Positions 32,674 to 41,051 of a DNA stretch of 64,000 nucleotides are shown piece after piece. Below the pieces are notes generated by a model that was not told where the DNA came from, searched no databases, and was given only the letters and a program-made list of their open reading frames with translations. The position numbers and the translations under genes are program-made. Each line of letters opens with the position of its first letter. The stretch's first letter is position 1. The stretch is from DASPTT01 sp035623275 (lineage in GTDB: Bacteria > Actinomycetota > Acidimicrobiia > Acidimicrobiales > UBA8190), in assembly GCA_035623275.1 (NCBI GenBank), contig DASPTT010000127.1:1-64000 (forward strand), read 5' to 3'.

Positions 32674-34713
32674 GTGACGCTCGCGACCGATGCCACCGCC
32701 GGCGGCGCCGGCGCCGCCGTGGCCGACGAGGCGCGCCGCGGGGGCACGGGCACGGACGAGCGGCCAGACGGACGTGGGGAGCGGGTGGCCCGAGGCGCCG
32801 CCGCCCTGTCGATTGCCTTCGCCATCTACCTGGCGTTGGCCGTGGCCCTCTGGTGGCACGTGTGGTCGGCCCACCCGAGCGCCACCGCCCCGTGTGGCTG
32901 CGGGGACCCCGCGATGACGACGTGGTTCCTGGCCTGGCCTGCCGCGGCGCTGCAGCACGGATGGAGCCCGTTCTTCTCGTCGGCCATGTTCCACCCACTG
33001 GGGATCAACCTGCTGGCCAACACGGGGACCTTCGCCCTGGGCCTGCCGCTCGCCCCGGTGACGTGGGTGTTCGGTCCCGTGGCCACGCTCAACGTGCTGG
33101 CCAGCCTGGCCCCTGCGCTGAGCGCGCTGGCCATGTGCTGGCTGCTGCGCCGCTGGGTGACCTGGATGCCCGCGGCCTTCGCCGGCGGCCTCCTCTACGG
33201 GTTCTCGCCCTTCGTCGTCGACAACCTGGCCATGTCGCACCTCATGATCTCGTGGCTCGTGGTGCCCCCGCTCATCGTGGCGTGCCTCGACGAGCTCCTC
33301 GTGCGGCGCCGGCACTCCCCGGCGAACGTCGGGCTCGTGCTCGGCGTGCTGGTGGTCGTGCAGTTCTTCGTCAGCACCGAGGTCCTCGCCATCCTGGCCA
33401 TCGTCGCCCTGGCCGCGCTGGCGGTCCTCGGCGTCGCCGGTGTCCTCGGCGCACGGTCGTCCGTGCGGGCCAGGGCGCTCGACGCGGCCAAGGGCCTCGG
33501 CACGGCCGCCGGGGTGGTCGTGGCCGCGCTGGCCTATCCCACCTGGTTCGCGCTCGACGGCCGCGCGCACCTGTCCGGCCAGGTGTGGGGCGCGATGATC
33601 CCGGCGGGCTTCGGCGGGGCGAACCCACCGGCGGTCCTGTGGCGGTCCTTTCCCTCGCAGGGCCTGATCCGCATCTCGGGCTACGGCGGCGCACCGTTGC
33701 CGGCGGCGGAGTACCTCGGGCCGGGGATCCTCGCCGTGATCGTGCTCGGGCTCGTCGCCTTCCGCCGCGATCGCAAGCTGTGGTTCTTCACCGCCCTGGG
33801 CTTGGTCGCCTTCGTCCTCTCCATCGGGGTGAACACCACGTCGTGGTGGGTCCCGTGGGACGCGCTGGTCAGGTTGCCGGTCGTCCACAACATCATCCCG
33901 GGCCGCTTCGTGATCGTCGTGGCCCTGTGCGCCGCGGTCGTCGTCGGCCTGGTGGTGGACCACGCGCACGAGGCGGTCGGCGGGTGGGCGGCGCGGCGCG
34001 TCGGACGTGACGTCCGGCGCCCGGCGCCCGCGCTCGGCCTGCCGCGGCTGCTGGGCGCCGGGGCCGGTGTCCTCGTGGCCGTCATCGCCGTCGCCCCCGT
34101 GGTCCGCGCCCTCGGGCCGGACCTGCCGCTGGCCGTGCGCCCGGTGGTGGTGCCCGCCTGGTTCGCCGCCGCGCCGCCGTCCTACCGGGCGGGCGACGTG
34201 GTGCTCGCCTACCCGTTCGCCGCCGCGCCGCAGGACCCCGTGGCCGCCTGGCAGGCGATCGACGGCATGAGGTTCGCGGTGGCCGAGGGTGGCGGGCCCG
34301 GTGACATCGCCAGTCGCCAAGGCCGCGACCGCCCGGGTTTCGAGACGCTCTACGACGTCTCGTGGGCCTTCGCACCACCGGCCGATGCGGCTCCCGCCAC
34401 GCTCGGATCGCTGCGCCTGGCCCTGGCCGACTGGGGGGTGACCACGGTCGTGGTGCCCGACCAAGGTGCGCTGCCGCCGGCCGAGCGCGGCGCCCACCCG
34501 GCCCTCGCCGTGGCCCTCATCACGGCGGCCACGGGTCGCGCCCCGGTGCTCGAGCACGATGCCCTGGTGTGGCGATCGCTGCGGGCCCCGGACACGCCGC
34601 ACCCGCTGGCCGCGTCGGCGCTCGCCCGCTGCGCCGGCGGGGGCGATGCGGTCGACCCCGGCGCGCTCGCTGGTGTCGCCGCCTGCGTGCTGGATCCGGG
34701 CGGCGGCGGCTGA
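32674..34713 (+). CDS. Large polytopic membrane protein (glycosyltransferase-like)
   Basis: 679 residues with about ten TMs and an extracytoplasmic C-terminal domain. The loop after TM1 has CGCGDPAMTTWFLAW, where a conserved acidic residue sits as in GT-C transferases (the DxD-like position). LLYGFSPFVVDNLAMSHLM is typical of GT-C-like actinobacterial proteins. The C-terminal part (VVLAYPFAAAPQDPVAAWQA) is soluble. Transfer of sugars from polyprenyl-linked donors is a plausible but unproven role. GTG after GAGGG. Convergent with the beta-propeller gene. Confidence 0.75.
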   Translation: MTLATDATAGGAGAAVADEARRGGTGTDERPDGRGERVARGAAALSIAFAIYLALAVALWWHVWSAHPSATAPCGCGDPAMTTWFLAWPAAALQHGWSPFFSSAMFHPLGINLLANTGTFALGLPLAPVTWVFGPVATLNVLASLAPALSALAMCWLLRRWVTWMPAAFAGGLLYGFSPFVVDNLAMSHLMISWLVVPPLIVACLDELLVRRRHSPANVGLVLGVLVVVQFFVSTEVLAILAIVALAALAVLGVAGVLGARSSVRARALDAAKGLGTAAGVVVAALAYPTWFALDGRAHLSGQVWGAMIPAGFGGANPPAVLWRSFPSQGLIRISGYGGAPLPAAEYLGPGILAVIVLGLVAFRRDRKLWFFTALGLVAFVLSIGVNTTSWWVPWDALVRLPVVHNIIPGRFVIVVALCAAVVVGLVVDHAHEAVGGWAARRVGRDVRRPAPALGLPRLLGAGAGVLVAVIAVAPVVRALGPDLPLAVRPVVVPAWFAAAPPSYRAGDVVLAYPFAAAPQDPVAAWQAIDGMRFAVAEGGGPGDIASRQGRDRPGFETLYDVSWAFAPPADAAPATLGSLRLALADWGVTTVVVPDQGALPPAERGAHPALAVALITAATGRAPVLEHDALVWRSLRAPDTPHPLAASALARCAGGGDAVDPGALAGVAACVLDPGGGG

Positions 34714-34736
34714 CGCGCACCGCCGCGCCCCGACCG

Positions 34737-35999
34737 TCAGCGGTCCGCGAAGACCAGGATCTGGCCCGTGTAGACCGCCACCCACACGTCGCCGGTGGTG
34801 GCGTCGTAGGAGATGCCGATGGGATGCACGCCCGTCGGCACGACCTGCAGCGTCGCCATGTCCGCCGTGCGGATCTTCGTGATCGTGTCGGACTGGTAGT
34901 TCACGACGTACAGGGAGCGGCCGTCGGTCGCGATGGCCATCGAGCGCTCGTCGGAACCCGTGTGCACGGTAGACAGCACGTGGTCGTCGGCCAGCGACAC
35001 CTTCACCGCGTCCCCGGGCGCGTTGAGCGTGACGTAGAGGTACCGGCCCGCGGGGTCCATCACCAGGTGACGCGGGTTGGAGCCGACGGTGAAGGAGCCG
35101 ACCGTGGTCAGGGTGTGCAGGTCGACCTTGACCACGTCGTCGCCGCCCATGACGGCCACGTAGGCGAGGGACGAGTCCGGGGCGATGGCGATGCCCCGCG
35201 GATAGGCCCCCATGGGCAGGCGCGCCACCTCCTTGCCCTGCGCGATGTTCACGATGCTCAGGTCGAAGGAGCACCAATTGCTCACGAGGAGCCATTGCCC
35301 GTCGGGTGAGACGGCCAGGTACTTGGGGACGAGGCCCACCTCGATCACCTGGTCGATGGCGAGGGTCTTGGTGTCGATGCGGTAGACGTAGCTGTCGGTG
35401 TCCCCCGCGGCACGGGCGGATGCGGGTGTGCACGTGTCGCTGCCCTCGGGACCGAACCCGCTGCCGTACATCGAGTAATTCGACACGTACGCGTACCGGG
35501 CGTCCGGGGTGAACGCCGCCTCGACCGGCGCGCCGTGCGTGATGCCGGGGTGGCCGGGGATCCCGAAGCTGGCCATGTCGACCGTGTCCGGAATGGTCGT
35601 GAGCAGAACCCCGGCGCTGCTGTACACGGTCACGGAGTGGCGGTACATCATGTTCTGCGCCAGAACGATGCCGGTGTCGGAGGCGTCGACGGACTTGGGC
35701 GAGATGTCCCCGCCGATGGTGTCGATCAACGTGAGACGCCGCTGGTCCGTGGGCGGCCCCGGCGGGACATGGGCGAAGGGCGACGTCGTCGTGGTGGTCG
35801 TCCTCACGGCCCCGGCCGTGCGGGCGGCAGGAACCCGCCCTGCGCTCGCCGGGGCGGGCGACGGGGGAGAGCCGGCGGGCCACAGGACCACGGCGACGAC
35901 GACCACGGCCGCCACGCCGCCGAGGAGGACGGCCCAGCGGCGCAGGACGACGCGGCGCGGTGGGCGGCGTCTGGCGTGCGTGCCCCTGGCCATGCTCAC
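34737..35999 (-). CDS. Membrane-anchored YVTN-type beta-propeller
   Basis: 420 residues. An N-terminal basic region and TM (AVLLGGVAAVVVVAVVLWPA, about residues 24-43) are followed by a Pro/Ala linker and seven-bladed propeller repeats typical of YncE/YVTN proteins: YAYVSNYSMYGSG, KYLAVSPDGQWLLVSNWC, SLAYVAVMGGDDVVKVDLHT, RYLYVTLNAPGDAVKVSLAD, RSLYVVNYQSDTITKIRTAD. Located outside the membrane; probably a binding scaffold. GTG at 35999 or ATG at 35993. Confidence 0.85.
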   Translation of the reverse strand: MSMARGTHARRRPPRRVVLRRWAVLLGGVAAVVVVAVVLWPAGSPPSPAPASAGRVPAARTAGAVRTTTTTTSPFAHVPPGPPTDQRRLTLIDTIGGDISPKSVDASDTGIVLAQNMMYRHSVTVYSSAGVLLTTIPDTVDMASFGIPGHPGITHGAPVEAAFTPDARYAYVSNYSMYGSGFGPEGSDTCTPASARAAGDTDSYVYRIDTKTLAIDQVIEVGLVPKYLAVSPDGQWLLVSNWCSFDLSIVNIAQGKEVARLPMGAYPRGIAIAPDSSLAYVAVMGGDDVVKVDLHTLTTVGSFTVGSNPRHLVMDPAGRYLYVTLNAPGDAVKVSLADDHVLSTVHTGSDERSMAIATDGRSLYVVNYQSDTITKIRTADMATLQVVPTGVHPIGISYDATTGDVWVAVYTGQILVFADR

Positions 36000-36040
36000 G
36001 ACGGCGCCCGGACACGCGAGCCGCCGGTGGTCACCGGTTC

Positions 36041-36212
36041 GGGGCTGCGGCCGCGGTGCTCGCGCCGATCGTCGCGGAGGCGCTGCGGCGGTTCGTGGCG
36101 GTGCCGGAGGTCGTCGTCCAGATCGCCCCGGGGATCGTGCTGGGGCCCGATGTCCTGGCCCTCGCCCACCCGAACACCGTAGTCAGCGCGCTGGCCGACT
36201 TCGGGCTTATCC
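36041..36212 (+). pseudogene. Remnant of Kef-type (CPA2) cation/proton antiporter N-terminus
   Basis: About 57 codons (VLAPIVAEALRRFVAVPEVV, then VQIAPGIVLGPDVLALAHP and NTVVSALADFGL) match the first two TM segments of Kef/CPA2 Na+(K+)/H+ exchangers. These normally continue for another 350 residues. Here the similarity stops at FGL, and the following bases give no hydrophobic frame on either strand. No start codon or ribosome-binding site is evident. A truncated relic, not a functional gene. Confidence 0.6.
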
Positions 36213-36348
36213 GACGACGGTTGCCGTCACCAAGGACGTGATCGGGCCGTCCGGTCGGTCACCGGTGGTGGGAGGCGCTGCGCGCCGAGGGTGACGGCAG
36301 GGCGAGATCGGTTCAGCGACGCACTGCCTGCGCCGATGCAACCAGCGC

Positions 36349-37296
36349 ATGGGGATGCCGCCCGTTGCCTCGGGGATGACCGTGGCCGACGCCCTGGCGC
36401 GCGTGCGATCGGCGCAGGCGCGCGTCTCGCCGCGTCTCGTGTCCCGGCGGCGGACCCCGACCACCACCTGGGACCTGCGGCGCGTGGGTGCCATGGTGCT
36501 GCTGGCCCCCGTGGCCCTGTCGATCCTGCTGGGCCTCGCCGATGCCGCCGGCCACCGCGGTCACGTCGAGGGCTCGGCCGGGGTGCCGCGTCGGACCGTG
36601 CCGCCGGCCGTGGCCGCTGCGTCGTCGCGCGCGGCGGGCACGCGCCGGAAAGCCGCGCCGGCGTCGGCCGTCTCGGCTGCCACCCGTGGAGCACCGGCTC
36701 CGGGCACGACGACCACGACCGCGCCGGTGGCGCCGGGTCGCGCCGGGCCCGGGGGTGCGGCGGCCACCAGGCCCGGCGGAGGACCCTCCGTCGCCGCCAG
36801 TCCCGGCGAGCCGCCCACGGTCACGGCGGGCACCGCTGCGTCGGGCATCGCCGCCGCGGGCCCGGCCGCGCCGCCCGCGACGACCGCGACGCCGGGCGGG
36901 GGAGGGGCCGCGCTCAGCGCGGGTCTGGTCTTGATCTGGGGCGTCGAGCACGGCGCGGCGCTCGACACGTTGACGGCCGACGTGACCGCCGTGCAGGGCG
37001 CGAGCCCGGTCGCCGGCGACTACAGCACGGTCGTGCCGGTATGGCAGCGGCTGGCCGCGGACGTCGCCACGGCCCAGCGGCTCCCCGCGGTGCCCGACCC
37101 GACGGTCGAGGCGACCTTCACCGCGGCGCTCGGCGAGCTCGCGGCGGCGACGGCTGACTGGCTGGCGTCGTTGTCGTCGACGTCCCCGGCGGGCGGGACG
37201 GTCGCCCTGCAGGCGACGTTCGACGCCGGCACGGCCCAATTCGCACAGGGCGTGTCCGCCCTGCAGTCGGTAGCGGCGTCCGTCGCCGCGCCGTAG
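36349..37296 (+). CDS. Single-pass membrane protein with Ala/Pro-rich stalk
   Basis: Up to 315 residues. The cytoplasmic N-terminus is basic; one TM (VGAMVLLAPVALSILLGLAD) precedes a 130-residue Ala/Gly/Pro/Thr stalk and a helical C-terminal domain (TLTADVTAVQGASPVAGDYS, VWQRLAADVATAQRLPAVPD). No family recognised. ATG 36349 or 36376 could be the start. The stop lies inside a 25-bp tandem duplication that also forms the terminator stem. Confidence 0.65.
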   Translation: MGMPPVASGMTVADALARVRSAQARVSPRLVSRRRTPTTTWDLRRVGAMVLLAPVALSILLGLADAAGHRGHVEGSAGVPRRTVPPAVAAASSRAAGTRRKAAPASAVSAATRGAPAPGTTTTTAPVAPGRAGPGGAAATRPGGGPSVAASPGEPPTVTAGTAASGIAAAGPAAPPATTATPGGGGAALSAGLVLIWGVEHGAALDTLTADVTAVQGASPVAGDYSTVVPVWQRLAADVATAQRLPAVPDPTVEATFTAALGELAAATADWLASLSSTSPAGGTVALQATFDAGTAQFAQGVSALQSVAASVAAP

Positions 37297-37329
37297 AAGG
37301 GCGTCCGTCGCCGCGCCGTCGACGGACGC
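37276..37329. repeat. 25-bp tandem duplication that forms a terminator hairpin
   Basis: The 19-mer GCGTCCGTCGCCGCGCCGT occurs at 37276-37294 and 37301-37319. The second copy's GCGTCCGTCG pairs perfectly with CGACGGACGC (37320-37329), giving a 10-bp stem between convergent genes. The first copy holds the stop codon of the upstream gene. Confidence 0.75.
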
Positions 37330-37335
37330 GCGTGC

Positions 37336-37953
37336 TCAGGTGCTGCGGCGCGCCCTGATGGCGGGAATGGCCAGCGGTGCGACGGCCACGATGGCGGCGA
37401 TCAGCCCCACGAACGATCCCCACGCCCAGCTGACCTTGACGGCCCCGAACCCGCTCGCGGGCTTGAAGATCCAGGCGATCAGCGTGATCACGAAGTTGAT
37501 CCCGGTCAGGATCAGGAGCACCTGCTCGTGGCCGATCGGCAGGTCGAACGGGAGCTTCTCCATAAGGGCCAGGGCGCCCAGGTACACGATGATGACCAGG
37601 CTGATGAAGAAGACGAGCCACAGGTACCCGTGCGCCGAGGTCCCGCTCCCCGACGCGGACGCGGTGACCCCGAGGGCGCCGACACTGACGCTGAACCAGG
37701 GCAGGAAGATCGAGATGAGCAGGACCAGGGTGGCGATCCCCGTGATCCTGTCCGCCTGGCTGAGACGGTTCAGGTCGAACTTCATCGTGGTCGCGCCGGC
37801 CCCGGCGGAGGCGGCGCCGGCCGAGGCTGCCGGCGGTGTGGGCGTCGCCGCGCCGGCCGCCGCGCCGCCCGCCGCGCCGGCCAATTGGGCGCCGCAGTTC
37901 GGACAGGTAGCCGTGCCTTCTGCGACCTCGGTCTGACACTGAGGGCAGTTCAC
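37336..37953 (-). CDS. Zinc-ribbon, four-TM membrane protein
   Basis: 205 residues. N-terminal zinc ribbon (NCPQCQTEVAEGTATCPNCG, four Cys), then an Ala/Pro linker and four TMs (ATLVLLISIFLPWFSVSV, LWLVFFISLVIIVYLGALAL, LLILTGINFVITLIAWIF, FVGLIAAIVAVAPLAIPAI). Common architecture in actinobacteria; function unknown. GTG 37953 follows GGGGGAAG by about 7 nt, a good site. Confidence 0.82.
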   Translation of the reverse strand: MNCPQCQTEVAEGTATCPNCGAQLAGAAGGAAAGAATPTPPAASAGAASAGAGATTMKFDLNRLSQADRITGIATLVLLISIFLPWFSVSVGALGVTASASGSGTSAHGYLWLVFFISLVIIVYLGALALMEKLPFDLPIGHEQVLLILTGINFVITLIAWIFKPASGFGAVKVSWAWGSFVGLIAAIVAVAPLAIPAIRARRST

Positions 37954-38097
37954 CGTTACTTCCCCCTTCGGTCGGTAGCCGGGCGGGGCCGCGCTACGCG
38001 CTGCACCTCGTCACTCGGCTGCGCTTGTCGGAATTGTCGAGCCCACCCCACCGTAGCCCTGGCGGGGTGCCGGTGCTGGGGATGGTCGGGGCGGTGG

Positions 38098-39930
38098 TCA
38101 GCCGCCGCCCGTCGAGGCCGAGTCCGCGGGGCCCGGTGCGCTCGGCGGGAGGTGGCGGACGAGGATGGGGATGTTGCCGTTGACGTACCCGGCGACGGTG
38201 GTGCCCGGCTCGTGCAAGGGGTACGCCGCACTGCAACAGACGATCACCTCCAGGTCGGCCCGGCCGGTGGGGGCGAAGCTCGGGTCGAAGAGGTAGACGT
38301 ACGAGCTGGGCACCTCGACGACCTTGCCCGAGCGCATCGCCTGGTCCGCGATCGCCTCGGCGATGGGGGCGTTGTCCGGTGAGCCGGGCTGGACCAGCAC
38401 GACGTGGGTGGTGGGGGCTCGCACGGCCGGTGCTGCGGCCACCCAGGCCTGGCGGGCGAAGTCCACCGTGGTGGCGGAAGCCGGTCCGCGATGGAGCGTG
38501 GCCACGCTGGCCAGGAGGGACACGGCGCAGGCCAGGGCGATGGCCCAGCGCGGACCCGCCCGCCGGGCGCGCGGCGCGGGCGCGTGGCCGGCGGGACGCG
38601 CCAGTCGCCGACCCAGCGCGTCGGCCACCAGCTCGACGGCGAGGAGCCATACGGGGATGACGAAGGGCTGCATCCATTGCACGAGGTACGGGTACAGCGG
38701 GCCTTGGGCGCCGAAGGCCGACACGGTGCCGGCCAGGAGCGCCACCGCCGTCGCCCCGGCCAACGCGGCGCGCATCCACGAACGCCGGCGCGCGAACACG
38801 ACGAGGAGCACGACCGAGGCCACCAGGTAGAGGAAGAAGAACGGGTGGGTCACGATGCCGTGGCGGGTGAGGACGATCGGGTTGGCGTCGTTGACCTGAC
38901 CGGCGTCGTCGAGTCGGAAGGGGAACGACGCCCAGACCGTGTCGACGGCACGGATGCTGTCGAGCCCGTGGTGCCCGCTGTGGTTGGTCCGGAAGAACGT
39001 GACCAGCTGCGACATGTTGCCCGGGTGCTGCGTGGCCTGCTGGTACAGCGGGAGGGACCAGAACACGGCGAGGACGGCGGCGAGCGACACGCCCCGCCAC
39101 GTCCACTGCCGCCAGCCGGCGGCGGGCCGCGGCTCGTCTCGGCCGCCCGCGCCGCCGCGGGACAGCAGGGCGGCGACGATCCTGGTGGCGAGCGCCGCCA
39201 CCACCAGCGCGCCGACCACGATGCCGGTGCTCACATCGGTCTGGACGAGGAAGGACGCGGTCGCCGCGGTGCCGAGGAGCGCGGGCCACCACACCCGCGC
39301 GCTGGCCACGCGCGCGCAGAGGACGATGAGCAGCAAGGCGGGGACCGCCACCGCGTAGGGGTTCCACAGGGCGGCGACGCGGTCGAAGCTGAAGGACCAC
39401 TGGAAGGCGGCCAGCAGCGCAGCCGCCACCCACCCGGCGCGCGGGCCGAGCCAGCGCCAGACGAGGATCACGACGAGGGCCGCGGCGAGCGCGGTGCCGA
39501 GGAGGCAGCCGGCGAGCAGCGCCACCGGGCTGCCGCCGCCGACGGCCCGGAACACCCCGAGGAAGAAGAACCAGGCAGGACCGGGATGGTGCCAGCCGAA
39601 ACGCGAGTACGGCCCGAGGAACATCTTGCCCCGATACACATTGAGCGAGGCGATGTCCGTGAGCGCCTGGTCGCCCCAGAGCCAGACGGGTGGCCGCAGG
39701 ATCGCGAGCCGCGCGACGGTCAGCAGGAGCGGCGCCGCGCCCACCACCGCGGCGGCGGCCATGGCCCAGCCGGAAGGGCCCGGTGCCGGGGGCGGAGGCG
39801 ACGTGGCCGGATCGACCGGGGCGGGAGCGCCGGCGGGTCCGGCGGTCGTCGGGGCCCTGTCGGCCGTGCCGGGCGTGTGGTTGGTGTCCGCCTCGAGCTC
39901 GTCGTCGGACGCGGTTCGGGGCGACGGCAC
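38098..39930 (-). CDS. Large polytopic membrane protein (GT-C-like)
   Basis: 610 residues. A cytoplasmic acidic/Pro-rich N-terminus precedes about ten TMs and a C-terminal extracytoplasmic domain. The first outer loop carries WLWGDQALTDIASLNVYRGK and LGPYSRFGWHHPGPAWFFFL, reminiscent of GT-C or ArnT-like glycosyltransferases with an acidic residue after TM1. The Cys pair VCCSAAYP lies near the C-terminus. Likely envelope glycan synthesis. GTG start; CACAAT ends 6 nt upstream with no Shine-Dalgarno, so probably leaderless. Confidence 0.75.
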   Translation of the reverse strand: MPSPRTASDDELEADTNHTPGTADRAPTTAGPAGAPAPVDPATSPPPPAPGPSGWAMAAAAVVGAAPLLLTVARLAILRPPVWLWGDQALTDIASLNVYRGKMFLGPYSRFGWHHPGPAWFFFLGVFRAVGGGSPVALLAGCLLGTALAAALVVILVWRWLGPRAGWVAAALLAAFQWSFSFDRVAALWNPYAVAVPALLLIVLCARVASARVWWPALLGTAATASFLVQTDVSTGIVVGALVVAALATRIVAALLSRGGAGGRDEPRPAAGWRQWTWRGVSLAAVLAVFWSLPLYQQATQHPGNMSQLVTFFRTNHSGHHGLDSIRAVDTVWASFPFRLDDAGQVNDANPIVLTRHGIVTHPFFFLYLVASVVLLVVFARRRSWMRAALAGATAVALLAGTVSAFGAQGPLYPYLVQWMQPFVIPVWLLAVELVADALGRRLARPAGHAPAPRARRAGPRWAIALACAVSLLASVATLHRGPASATTVDFARQAWVAAAPAVRAPTTHVVLVQPGSPDNAPIAEAIADQAMRSGKVVEVPSSYVYLFDPSFAPTGRADLEVIVCCSAAYPLHEPGTTVAGYVNGNIPILVRHLPPSAPGPADSASTGGG

Positions 39931-39936
39931 CGGGTC

Positions 39937-39942
39937 ATTGTG
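39937..39942 (-). promoter_or_regulatory. -10 box, leaderless GT-C-like gene
   Basis: CACAAT on the minus strand ending 6 nt before the GTG at 39930. Confidence 0.5.
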
Positions 39943-40088
39943 GCCGACGGGACGGTCTCGGCCCGGCCACCATCAGGGTCTCCCTGCGTGACCAGGACAA
40001 AGAACCGACAACCGCGGGCCGTCGTCCGGGCGGGCCGCTCAGGTCGGTGCCGGGTGTGCCGATACCTCTCGCCATGGAGGAGGCGGGA

Positions 40089-41051
40089 GTGCGGCGCGCC
40101 GCGCGGTGGCGGATCTTGCCGGCGGGGCGTCGGGGCCGCGTCGCCGCCGCCCTGGTCGTCGGCGAGGTCCTGGCCCTGGTGGCGCTCGCCGCGCACTTCG
40201 ACACCCCTGCGACCTTCAGCGCCACGGTGACCGAGGCACGGCTGACCGCACCCCTCCACGCACCGCATCATGCCGCCCCGGCCGCGCCGGTGGCGCCGAC
40301 CCCGCCCCCGCCGCCGGCCCCGACCACCACCCTCCCCGCGCCGCCCCCGGCCCCCACGCCCGCACCGGCGCCCGCGCCGGTGCCGCCCCCGGCCCCGACG
40401 GCGGCCCGCGTCACGGTCCGGCCACCGGACCCCGCGGCCAACATCCCGCCGTCGCCCGACTTCCTCGACTCGTGCTCGGGCACCGCCTACGACGACTCGT
40501 CGGGGTGCGTCGACGCCACGCTGGCCGCGATCAACAACGGCCGCGCCCACGAGGGCGTGGCCCCCATGGCGCTGCCGTCGAACTGGTACTCGCTGACCGC
40601 CCAGCAGCAGACCTTCGTCATGACGAACCTCGAGCGCACGGCGCGGGGCATGGCCCCGCTGTCGGAGATGGCGACGGGGCTCGAGGGCGCCGCGCAGCAG
40701 GGGGCCGCCACCGGGCAGGACCCCTCCCCCCCGGCCGGCTACCCGTTCACGGAGTGGGGCTCGAACTGGGCCGGGGAGATGGGCAACCCCCTCGAGGCGC
40801 TCTACTACTGGATGTACGACGACGGGCCGGGCTCGTCGAACATCGAGTGCTCGCCCTCCGACTCGTCGGGTTGCTGGGGGCACCGCCACAACATCCTGCT
40901 GCCGATGGCGTGCAACCCCTGCGTGCTGGGCGCGGGCTACGACGCGCACGGGTACCAGGGCATGCCCAGCCTGACCGAGCTGCTGGTGGACACCTCCGGG
41001 TCGCCGCCCGCGGACTTCACCTGGGCCCAGGAGCAGCCCTACCTGGGCTGA
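40089..41051 (+). CDS. Secreted CAP-domain protein
   Basis: 320 residues. An N-terminal signal or anchor segment (VAAALVVGEVLALVALAAHF) is followed by a very Pro-rich linker (residues 55-105) and a CAP/SCP-like domain with ATLAAINNGRAHEGVAPMAL, NLERTARGMAPLSEM and the WGHRHNILLP (H-x-HN type) cleft motif. Several Cys. Extracellular; bacterial CAP proteins have unclear activity. GTG 40089 is preferred over ATG 40074 because GGAGGAGG is 7 nt upstream. Its 3' end overlaps the convergent acyltransferase gene by 13 bp. Confidence 0.82.
   Translation: MRRAARWRILPAGRRGRVAAALVVGEVLALVALAAHFDTPATFSATVTEARLTAPLHAPHHAAPAAPVAPTPPPPPAPTTTLPAPPPAPTPAPAPAPVPPPAPTAARVTVRPPDPAANIPPSPDFLDSCSGTAYDDSSGCVDATLAAINNGRAHEGVAPMALPSNWYSLTAQQQTFVMTNLERTARGMAPLSEMATGLEGAAQQGAATGQDPSPPAGYPFTEWGSNWAGEMGNPLEALYYWMYDDGPGSSNIECSPSDSSGCWGHRHNILLPMACNPCVLGAGYDAHGYQGMPSLTELLVDTSGSPPADFTWAQEQPYLG

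Noticed and set aside
30520..36015. 1831-codon open frame on the minus strand
   Set aside because: Only 30520-32520 codes (acyltransferase-3/SGNH); upstream portion is antisense to the polytopic membrane protein and out of frame with the beta-propeller.
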